From the NCBI GenBank assembly GCA_910587835.1, contig CAJUNQ010000037.1:1-22081 (forward strand): a stretch of DNA of 22,081 nt, written 5' to 3'. This document shows, in pieces, positions 14,872-20,688 of the stretch. How positions within the stretch are numbered: the stretch's first letter is position 1; each line of letters begins with the position of its first letter. The notes beneath the pieces are model-generated. The model searched no databases, had not been told where the DNA came from, and was given only the letters and a program-made list of their open reading frames with translations. Source of the DNA: an uncultured Oscillospiraceae bacterium. Its GTDB lineage: Bacteria > Bacillota > Clostridia > Oscillospirales > Acutalibacteraceae. The translations under genes and the position numbers were made by a program.

Positions 14872-14922
14872 GTGGGCTTCCGGACTGGGAACGAGAGCAG
14901 AAAAGACGAAATGGGGTGCGTT

Positions 14923-15669
14923 ATGCGAATCATTATCTCCCCTGCCAAGAAAATGAATGTGGACACTGACAGCCTCCCCCCAAAGGCTCTGCCCCGGCTG
15001 CTGCCCAAAACAGAGCGGCTGCTGGAAGCCCTTCGGGCCATGGAGCCCCAGGCGCTGCAGCGGCTTTGGAAGTGCAATGACAGCATTGCCGGGTTGAACC
15101 GGGAGAGGCTGCGGTCCATGGATTTGCGGCAGGGCCTGACGTCGGCTCTGCTGTCCTATGAGGGCATTCAGTACCGCTATATGGCCCCGGGGGTGATGAA
15201 CGCCCGGCAGCTGGCATACCTGCAGGAGCATCTGCGCATTCTCTCCGGCTTTTACGGGCTGCTGCGCCCCTTTGACGGGGTAACTCCCTACCGGCTGGAA
15301 ATGCAGGCCCGGCTAGCAGTGGACGGGGCCAAAGACCTCTATGACTTCTGGGGCGGCCTGCTGGCGGAGGAGTTGGCAGAGCCCGGCGGCTGGTTGCTGA
15401 ATCTGGCCTCTAAGGAGTACAGCCGGGCGGTCACCCCCTATCTCCCCACAGGGTCTGTGCTCACCTGCGTTTTTGGGGAGTGGAAGGATGGGAAGGTCCT
15501 GGAAAAGGGCACTCTGTGCAAAATGGCCCGGGGTCAGATGGTCCGCTGGCTGGCGGAAAACGCGGTGGAGGCGCGGGAGGCCATCCCGGAGTTTGCCGAC
15601 CTGGACTACCGCTTTGACCGGGAGCTGTCTACAGAAAACCAATACATATTCATAAAAGGAGGACGTTGA
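14923..15669 (+). CDS. yaaA: Peroxide stress protein YaaA
   Basis: A 248-residue member of the YaaA/DUF328 family, which in E. coli lowers free intracellular iron during hydrogen peroxide stress and binds DNA. Hallmarks are the N-terminus MRIIISPAKKM, the central SGFYGLLRPFDGVTPYRLEM (residues about 109-128), LLNLASKEYS, and the C-terminal region with LCKMARGQMVRW. Length matches the family (about 250). ATG 14923 begins exactly at the conserved N-terminus, with GGGGTG just upstream; an ATG at 14911 would add four residues. The bcp gene starts 1 nt after its stop, so the two form a peroxide-defence operon. Confidence 0.92.
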   Translation: MRIIISPAKKMNVDTDSLPPKALPRLLPKTERLLEALRAMEPQALQRLWKCNDSIAGLNRERLRSMDLRQGLTSALLSYEGIQYRYMAPGVMNARQLAYLQEHLRILSGFYGLLRPFDGVTPYRLEMQARLAVDGAKDLYDFWGGLLAEELAEPGGWLLNLASKEYSRAVTPYLPTGSVLTCVFGEWKDGKVLEKGTLCKMARGQMVRWLAENAVEAREAIPEFADLDYRFDRELSTENQYIFIKGGR

Positions 15670-15670
15670 G

Positions 15671-16132
15671 ATGTTGGAAGCTGGAACAAAGGCCCCCTCG
15701 TTTACTCTGCCGGACAAGGACGGCAAGCTGGTTTCGTTGGAGGATTTTGCAGGGAAACGGGTGGTGATCTATTTTTACCCCCGGGACAACACCCCTGGCT
15801 GCACCCGGCAGGCCTGCGCCTTTGCGGGCGCCTATGAGGAGTTCGGGGCCCTGGGCGCGGTGGTCATTGGGGTGAGCAAGGACTCGACAGCGTCGCACCA
15901 GAGGTTTGCCGCCAAGCATGAGCTCCCCTTTCTGCTGCTCTCCGACCCGGAGCTGACGGCCATTCAGGCCTATGGCGTGTGGCAGGAAAAGAAAAACTAC
16001 GGCAAGGTGAGCATGGGCGTGGTGCGGTCTACCTTTGTCATCAACGGGGACGGGGTGATTGAAAAGGTCATGCCCAAGGTGAAGCCCGACACCAACGCGG
16101 CGGAGGTTCTGGCCTATTTGCGGGAGAACTAA
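15671..16132 (+). CDS. bcp: Thioredoxin-dependent thiol peroxidase (Bcp/PrxQ)
   Basis: A 153-residue peroxiredoxin that reduces hydrogen and organic peroxides, with electrons from thioredoxin. The peroxidatic Cys44 and the resolving Cys49 lie in TPGCTRQAC, the five-residue spacing typical of the PrxQ group. FYPRDNTPGCT and the later RSTFVINGDGVIEKV are family signatures. AAAGGAGG lies in the last codons of yaaA and serves the ATG at 15671. Partner of yaaA in one operon, ended by the terminator at 16172-16212. Confidence 0.95.
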   Translation: MLEAGTKAPSFTLPDKDGKLVSLEDFAGKRVVIYFYPRDNTPGCTRQACAFAGAYEEFGALGAVVIGVSKDSTASHQRFAAKHELPFLLLSDPELTAIQAYGVWQEKKNYGKVSMGVVRSTFVINGDGVIEKVMPKVKPDTNAAEVLAYLREN

Positions 16133-16171
16133 CGGCAGCAGTCTTCGTCAAAGCAAGCCCTGCAACGTCAA

Positions 16172-16212
16172 TGCGGCCCTTCTCCATTCCGGGAAGGGCC
16201 GCATACTATTTT
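16172..16212 (+). terminator. Rho-independent terminator of yaaA-bcp
   Basis: An 11-bp GC-rich stem, TGCGGCCCTTC (16172-16182) and GAAGGGCCGCA (16193-16203), followed by TACTATTTTT. It separates this operon from the converging minus-strand genes. Confidence 0.85.
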
Positions 16213-16278
16213 TGACAGGTCGGGTCGGTGCGCCAGTCCCCCGCCTCATTTTCATTCCCCGGCAGACGGACGGCGGCT

Positions 16279-17107
16279 TTACAGCTTCAGCGCATTTTTC
16301 GGACATTCCTCCACGCATTTCATACACAAAATGCACTCTGTCCCGTTTTTTCTTCTGCGAGAACTGTGGGAGACCTCCACATTCATAGGACAAACCCTTT
16401 CGCACCTCCCGCAGGAGACGCATGTGGTTTTGTCCACCCGAATACGGAAAAGAGAAAAATACGACATGGGCTTCAGAAAAAGGGTGATGGGACAAATGTA
16501 TTTACAAAATGCTCTGTTGTCCTTGCACAGATAGGCCAGGGCAATTCCAACCACATAGTAGAGGACGTTGCCCACAAGGAAGCTGCGCCACATAATCTCC
16601 TCTTTATTGGGGACCTGAAGAAGGAAAAGCAGGCCGGCAAAAAGAAGCGAGGCCCCGAACACAAAATACCGGACCGCCCCCCAGCGCCTGCGGGGCGCGG
16701 CAGGGGTTTTGAACGGGAGCAGGTCTAAAACCATGCGGTCCAGCAGGCATAGCCGCACCAACCCCGGCCGAACAGCAGGGGGCCGAAAATTTTTGCAACT
16801 ACATAGTGGATGGTGGCGGCCTCGAATACGCCAAGAAAAAGATAATACCAAAAGCCCTCTATCTGCATATTTTCCCGGCAGAGGACCCCCAGATACAGCA
16901 GCATATACAGGCCGACCGCCAGCTGCACCACATGGCGGGCATAGCTTTTTCTTTTTCCATACAACACCAGCCCCAACCCGACCGCCATGCCGATGTAAGA
17001 AAAGTTAAACAAAAAAACAGGTTATCCAGTGTCAGCCACAGAGTTACCGCAATAGCCTCAAACACCAGCCACATCACCAGCGGCGGCAAATATTTCTTAA
17101 GCTTCAT
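16279..17107 (-). pseudogene. NapH-like 4Fe-4S membrane protein, broken by two single-base frameshifts
   Basis: The coding trace is split over three frames. The N-terminus MKLKKYLPPLVMW... (ATG 17107, after GGGAAGG) ends at LDNLFF. It resumes as FNFSYIGMAV in a second frame after a T7 tract (plus-strand A run 17011-17017) where T8 would keep the frame. After GRGWCGYACWTA (about 16729) the frame is lost again, with one A missing (GCATGG instead of GCAATGG). The rest has membrane helices, CKYICP, and two ferredoxin motifs (CVSCGRCERVCP, CILCMKCVEECP). Repairing both gives exactly 276 residues. The intact family passes electrons between membrane and soluble redox proteins. It may be a true pseudogene or two sequencing indels; it follows a GNAT gene also missing one base. 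Confidence 0.8.
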
Positions 17108-17164
17108 AAGACCTTCCCAACAGCTCCGTCCTGTTTCCCGCCGGGCCTTTTATGCGAACAGCAT

Positions 17165-17616
17165 TCAGGAAATCTCCAAGACCAGCTCGATTTCTTCGCC
17201 ATCGCGGTTCCCTGTGGGCAAAAAGCCGAATTTTTTGTACAATCCCAACGCCACAGTATGATCCTCTCGACAAATCAGAAACACCTTGTCCGAGTCGCCA
17301 AAGGGCTTTTGGGCAATGTAGGCCAGACATTCTTTTAGGGCGGCTTTGCCATAACCCTTGCCCTGGCTCCGTTTATCCACCATCAAATGCCAGATGTGAT
17401 AGGACGCCAGGTCATAGTCATAAATAACCATAACATATCCCACCATTTCATCCCCAAAATAGATGCCAAAGGGGGTGCATTGGGAATAATATACATAGGC
17501 CTGCGCAAGACTTCGGATGGGATGAGAAACCAGCTTCTCCTGTCCCTCCCCTAATTCCAACTGGAATGCGTCCACAAAATTGCTCTCGTCTATTTTTTCA
17601 GATAGAGATGGTCCAT
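17165..17616 (-). pseudogene. GNAT acetyltransferase (spermine/spermidine type), frameshifted at codon 8
   Basis: A start with a strong GGGAGG site (ATG at 17616) reads MDHLYLKK and stops at TAG. The rest of the protein, KIDESNFVDAFQLEL onward, continues in another frame. One more A in the A6 tract (plus T run about 17593-17598) would join them into 150 residues. The body is a clear GNAT domain close to BltD/diamine acetyltransferases: GYVMVIYDYD, IWHLMVDKRSQGKGYGKAAL (acetyl-CoA loop RSQGKGYG) and LGLYKKFGFLPTG. An intact copy would acetylate a polyamine or similar amine. Either a recent frameshift or a sequence error. It precedes the NapH-like gene by 57 nt, probably in one operon. Confidence 0.75.
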
Positions 17617-17651
17617 AAAAGCCTCCCTCTGAGCCGGATGATGAAATGAGT

Positions 17652-17689
17652 AAAAAATCGCTGCGCCCAGGGTTGCGAATGGGGCGCAG
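17652..17689 (-). terminator. Second terminator downstream of tRNA-Leu
   Basis: On the minus strand CTGCGCCC / GGGCGCAG (plus 17661-17689) forms an 8-bp stem with a 13-nt loop, followed by CGATTTTTT (plus A run 17652-17657). It lies between the first tRNA-Leu terminator and the GNAT start. Confidence 0.65.
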
Positions 17690-17695
17690 TGTGAC

Positions 17696-17733
17696 AAAAA
17701 AAGCTCGCGCACCTGGCCATGCCAAGTGCGCGA
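17696..17733 (-). terminator. Rho-independent terminator of tRNA-Leu
   Basis: A 13-bp stem with a 3-nt loop (plus 17705-17733, one G-U pair) followed on the minus strand by GCTTTTTTT (plus A run 17696-17702). It starts 23 nt after the CCA end of tRNA-Leu. Confidence 0.88.
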
Positions 17734-17755
17734 ACGGTGTGCAGCGTGTCGCTGC

Positions 17756-17839
17756 TGGTGCGCGAGACGGGACTTGAACCCGTACGCCAAAGGCACACGC
17801 ACCTCAAACGTGCCTGTCTGCCAGTTCCAGCACTCGCGC
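17756..17839 (-). tRNA. tRNA-Leu (anticodon GAG), CCA encoded
   Basis: On the minus strand the acceptor GCGCGAG / CTCGCGC pairs fully. The D arm has TGGCAGAC, the anticodon stem CACGT / GCGTG (one wobble pair) closes TTGAGGT with anticodon GAG (codon CUC/CUU), a long class II variable arm follows, and the T loop is TTCAAGT. Discriminator A and an encoded CCA (plus 17756-17758) end the gene. Its own promoter and tandem terminators flank it. Confidence 0.93.
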
Positions 17840-17853
17840 AGCTCAACACTGCT

Positions 17854-17882
17854 ATTATAGCACCTGGCAGCGTGGTTGTCAA
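17854..17882 (-). promoter_or_regulatory. tRNA-Leu promoter
   Basis: A perfect consensus promoter on the minus strand: TTGACA (plus 17877-17882), 17-bp spacer, TATAAT (plus 17854-17859), 14 bp before the mature tRNA 5' end. It lies directly after the stop codon of the hydrolase gene upstream. Confidence 0.92.
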
Positions 17883-17891
17883 TGAGAAATT

Positions 17892-18557
17892 TCAGATTCC
17901 TCCCCTTTCCTCCAATATGCCCAGAAAAAAGCGGAAAATCGCCCCTCCGTCCACTGTGTCCTGCCGCCGGTGGCTCAAGGTCATGCGCTCGGGGTGAAAC
18001 TGCACCGCAAAAACCGCCTTTTCCGGCCACTCCACCCCCTCAATCACCCCGTCCTCTGCCTGGGCCGAGGACAAAAACCCCTGCGCCAGCTGCCCTGCCC
18101 CCTGGTGGTGGGCGCTGTTGACCGAAAAGTCCTCGCCATACAGCCGGTGGAGGAAGCTCCCCCTGGGGGCGGAAACCCGGTGGCATTTGTCCCCTTCCGG
18201 CTCCTCCCAGCAATGGGCCGCAGCGGTGGGCAGGTCCTGGACCAGACTGCCCCCAAAGGCCACGTTCAGCACCTGAAGCCCCCGGCATATGCCCAAAACC
18301 GGCCTGCCGCTCTCCACAAACTGCCGGGCAAGGGCCAGCTCCGCCCGGTCCAGCTCCGGGTCAATGCCCCTGCTGCCCTGGTTCTGCTGACCGTACAGAA
18401 GGGGGTCCAGGTCCGCGCCCCCAGGCAGCAGCAGCCCATGACAGTCCTCTCCCTCGGCGGCGTTCAGAGATATCACCGCCTCCATGCCATAGGCTTCCAG
18501 AGCCGCCGCATAGTTGGCCCGCTTTTTCCTGTCGCCAAAAAGAAACACCCTTTTCAT
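17892..18557 (-). CDS. Class I glutamine-amidotransferase-like hydrolase (peptidase C26, PuuD-like)
   Basis: A 221-residue protein with the gamma-glutamyl hydrolase fold. PGGADLDPLLYG (residues about 45-56) is typical of the PuuD group, which hydrolyses gamma-glutamyl-GABA in putrescine breakdown. The nucleophile is Cys91 (GICRGLQ), and the catalytic His188 and Glu190 lie in QFHPER. Length fits, though it is slightly shorter than PuuD. ATG 18557 is 8 nt after AAGGAG; the GTG at 18560 is one codon earlier. A role in polyamine metabolism would fit the spermidine-acetyltransferase-like gene downstream of the tRNA, but the exact substrate is not shown. No clear promoter was found upstream. Confidence 0.82.
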   Translation of the reverse strand: MKRVFLFGDRKKRANYAAALEAYGMEAVISLNAAEGEDCHGLLLPGGADLDPLLYGQQNQGSRGIDPELDRAELALARQFVESGRPVLGICRGLQVLNVAFGGSLVQDLPTAAAHCWEEPEGDKCHRVSAPRGSFLHRLYGEDFSVNSAHHQGAGQLAQGFLSSAQAEDGVIEGVEWPEKAVFAVQFHPERMTLSHRRQDTVDGGAIFRFFLGILEERGGI

Positions 18558-18652
18558 CACAACATCTCCTTTTCTGTCAAAAATGGTGGAAGCCTGTGGG
18601 AAACGGTTCTGCGAAAAACAGGGGCCTTACAAAAGAATTTACAAGTTTCCGG

Positions 18653-18681
18653 TTGATTTTGCCGGTCCTTCCTCCTATAAT
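18653..18681 (+). promoter_or_regulatory. Promoter reading towards the VanY-like gene
   Basis: TTGATT (18653-18658), 17-bp spacer, TATAAT (18676-18681) on the plus strand. It lies in the 397-bp divergent gap and would make a leader of about 265 nt before the start at 18955. Confidence 0.65.
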
Positions 18682-18724
18682 AAGAAAACACAGGGAAAGC
18701 GCGGCTCTGCTGCGCTGTCAAAAT

Positions 18725-18754
18725 ATGAATATTATGTAAACAAATAATTTTCAT
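18725..18754. promoter_or_regulatory. AT-rich dyad in the divergent gap
   Basis: ATGAATATTAT (18725-18735) and ATAATTTTCAT (18744-18754) are inverted repeats with one mismatch and an 8-nt centre. It lies 43 bp downstream of the plus-strand -10 and could be an operator. Nothing else clear is seen from 18755 to 18940. Confidence 0.3.
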
Positions 18755-18954
18755 CTTTCCCATTGCCTGGCCATGCCGTCTAATGCTGGGAAAGGGAAGG
18801 GAAGAGGGCCCCCGCTCTATTATAGCCGGAACGCAAAAAAATGGCAAGGGTCTCTGTTCCTTCCCTGCCGCAGAAGGCCGTGGGGCCGCACGCAGAACAG
18901 GCCCTGCCCCAAGCCCTTCTATTCTATGAAATGCTTCCAGAAAGGGTGAGCGAA

Positions 18955-19833
18955 ATGATCAGGGAAAGAACCAGCTCCCGGCGGACACAGGGCCGGGACG
19001 AGAGGCGCAGCGCTATGGCGGAGGAACGGCGCCCCCGGAAAAGAAAGCCCCGCCCCCGCAGAGAGGGCTCCGCGGCGGCTGTGGTTATTGCGGCCATGAT
19101 TTTATGCATGACCATTGTGGTGTTCGCCGTGTGGATCTCCGGGGTCGCCATACAGCCTGAGGCAGTCCCCACAGGAGGGATGGCTGCGGGCCAGGCCCTG
19201 GCGCGGGCTCCGGCCCAGAGCGGCGGAACCTCCGGCAGGGTCCCGGCAGCAGAAGGCTTTCAGCAGCTCTCTGACCCGCTGCTGGTGCTGGTCAACGATC
19301 AAATTCCCATTCCGGAGGACTGGCAGGTGACCCCGGCCTTTATCAATGACGAGACAGTGGACAACCGTATGTATGAGGACATGAGCGCCATGTTCCAGGC
19401 AGGAGAGCAGGAGGGCGTGTCCTTTTGGGTGTGCTCGGGCTACCGCAGCCAAGAGCTGCAGGAGAGCATTCTGGAACGGGAGATTGCCGCCCACATGCAG
19501 GACGACGGCATGACAGAGGAGGAGGCCCGGGAGCTGTCTCTGCGCACCATCAACCGCCCTGGCTACAGCGAGCACCACACCGGCCTTGCCATTGACCTGA
19601 ACGATGTGAGCGATGATTTTGAGCAGACCGACACCTACCGCTGGCTGCAGGCCCACGCGGCGGAGTACGGCTTTGTGCAGCGCTACCGCTCGGACAAGGT
19701 GGAGTATACGGGCATTGACAACGAGAGCTGGCACTACCGCTATGTGGGCCGGGAGCACGCCCAGGAGATGCAGCGGCTGGACATGTGTTTGGAGGAGTAT
19801 GTACAGTATTTAAAGGACCAGGGAGTGCAGTAA
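18955..19833 (+). CDS. Membrane-anchored D-alanyl-D-alanine carboxypeptidase (VanY-like, peptidase M15B)
   Basis: A 292-residue protein. The N-terminus is cytosolic and very basic (RRPRKRKPRPRR), then a single transmembrane helix (about residues 42-65, AVVIAAMILCMTIVVFAVW), then an extracellular linker and an M15B zinc peptidase domain from about residue 105. Zinc ligands and catalytic residues are visible: His207 and Asp214 in SEHHTGLAID, Glu257 and His260 in NESWHYRYV. The CSGYRS motif is also typical. It would trim D-Ala from peptidoglycan stem peptides outside the cell. I chose ATG 18955 (AAAGGGTGAG upstream); the frame is open 38 codons further up but without homology, and ATG 18931 is an alternative. 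No vancomycin-resistance ligase genes are nearby, so a wall-maintenance role is more likely than resistance. Confidence 0.88.
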   Translation: MIRERTSSRRTQGRDERRSAMAEERRPRKRKPRPRREGSAAAVVIAAMILCMTIVVFAVWISGVAIQPEAVPTGGMAAGQALARAPAQSGGTSGRVPAAEGFQQLSDPLLVLVNDQIPIPEDWQVTPAFINDETVDNRMYEDMSAMFQAGEQEGVSFWVCSGYRSQELQESILEREIAAHMQDDGMTEEEARELSLRTINRPGYSEHHTGLAIDLNDVSDDFEQTDTYRWLQAHAAEYGFVQRYRSDKVEYTGIDNESWHYRYVGREHAQEMQRLDMCLEEYVQYLKDQGVQ

Positions 19834-19965
19834 CCGCCTTCCCCGTTTCAGGGGGTGAGTATGTACAGACACGGACTGCGGACAGCAAAAGGCGGTGGAG
19901 CTCACTGCCGCCAGACTGCACCGCCCAGAGATAGAGCCAAATTTCCTGTTGAAACGCCGTCAGGC

Positions 19966-19994
19966 TTGACAAATAGCTGTTCTGCGGGTACAAT
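19966..19994 (+). promoter_or_regulatory. Promoter of the GNAT gene at 20092
   Basis: TTGACA (19966-19971), 17-bp spacer, TACAAT (19989-19994). Transcription would start near 20001, leaving a leader of about 90 nt. Confidence 0.85.
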
Positions 19995-20008
19995 AGCCGC
20001 AGGACAGC
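19976..20008. promoter_or_regulatory. Dyad operator candidate over the GNAT promoter
   Basis: GCTGTTCTGCGG (19976-19987) and CCGCAGGACAGC (19997-20008) form a 12-bp inverted repeat with one mismatch. The 9-nt centre contains the -10 element, so a bound dimeric repressor would block RNA polymerase. Confidence 0.5.
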
Positions 20009-20091
20009 TAATTTTATGTGCGGCAAGCAGGAGAGCGGTCTCCGCCGGGAAGCTGGACAAAACCAATTCATCATAACAAGGAGATTGCTCT

Positions 20092-20601
20092 ATGAATGTC
20101 GAACTGAAGGAATATGCTCCCTCTTACGAGCAGGACATGAAACAGGATATCGCAGACTTTTTCACCTTTCACGGGGGACTGGTGGGACGTCAGGCGGAGG
20201 CCCGGACCCAAGCTGAGCAAGAGGCTATGGAGACCCTGAAAAGCTGGCAGCAGGGCCGTAGCGCCTTATACGCTGTTCTATGCGAGGGGGAATATACCGG
20301 GTTCCTGCGGCTGGACTACCGGGGAGACCAGGTGGCCTGGATAGAGGACCTTTATGTGCGCCCGGACCTGCGGGGCCGGGGCATTGCCTCTCAGGCCATC
20401 CGCCGGGCAGAGGGCATTGTCTCTGCCCGGCCCGGTTATACCGCTATGTGCATGGATGTGGCCCCCAGAAACGAGAAGGCCCTGAGGCTTTATTACCGGC
20501 TGGGGTATGACAGTGTCAGCCTTGTTACCCTGCGCCGGGAGTTTGGGGAGAACCCCCGGGACCGGAAGACAGAATTTTTGGGCAGGGAGTTTCGGATTTG
20601 A
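20092..20601 (+). CDS. GNAT-family N-acetyltransferase
   Basis: A 169-residue acetyltransferase. The core shows WIEDLYVRPDLRGRGIASQA (residues about 83-102) with the acetyl-CoA loop RPDLRGRGIA, and DVAPRNEKALRLYYRLGY near the C-terminus, both typical of small-molecule and RimI-like GNATs. Substrate unknown. ATG 20092 has AAGGAG (20078-20083) with 8-nt spacing. It is a single-gene unit with a strong promoter (19966-19994) and an overlapping dyad, so it may be induced by a specific signal. Confidence 0.85.
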   Translation: MNVELKEYAPSYEQDMKQDIADFFTFHGGLVGRQAEARTQAEQEAMETLKSWQQGRSALYAVLCEGEYTGFLRLDYRGDQVAWIEDLYVRPDLRGRGIASQAIRRAEGIVSARPGYTAMCMDVAPRNEKALRLYYRLGYDSVSLVTLRREFGENPRDRKTEFLGREFRI

Positions 20602-20613
20602 TTATTTTTCTTG

Positions 20614-20636
20614 CCAGCTTATTGCCAACAAGCTGG
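20614..20636. promoter_or_regulatory. Hairpin/dyad overlapping the gltX -35
   Basis: CCAGCTT (20614-20620) and AAGCTGG (20630-20636) form a perfect 7-bp inverted repeat. It contains the gltX -35 element in its loop, and follows the GNAT stop by 12 nt. It may be a weak terminator (no real poly-T) or an operator. Confidence 0.35.
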
Positions 20637-20650
20637 ATTTGTTGTATCAT
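20622..20650 (+). promoter_or_regulatory. gltX promoter
   Basis: TTGCCA (20622-20627), 17-bp spacer, TATCAT (20645-20650), 38 bp before the gltX start codon. Confidence 0.65.
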
Positions 20651-20688
20651 TAACAAATAGCAATTTTTTCATAGAAAGAGGGAAGGAA

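Noticed and set aside
17590..18030. Minus-strand open frame spanning tRNA-Leu
   Set aside because: It translates the tRNA and its terminators; only its last eight codons (from 17616) are real coding sequence for the frameshifted GNAT.
18955..19833. Vancomycin-resistance VanY
   Set aside because: The peptidase fits M15B, but no vanH/A/X or VanR/S genes are nearby, so resistance is not supported.
19855..20076. Small open frame between the VanY-like and GNAT genes
   Set aside because: It runs through a near-consensus promoter and the dyad, and its product has no recognisable features, although a GGGGGTG site precedes it.
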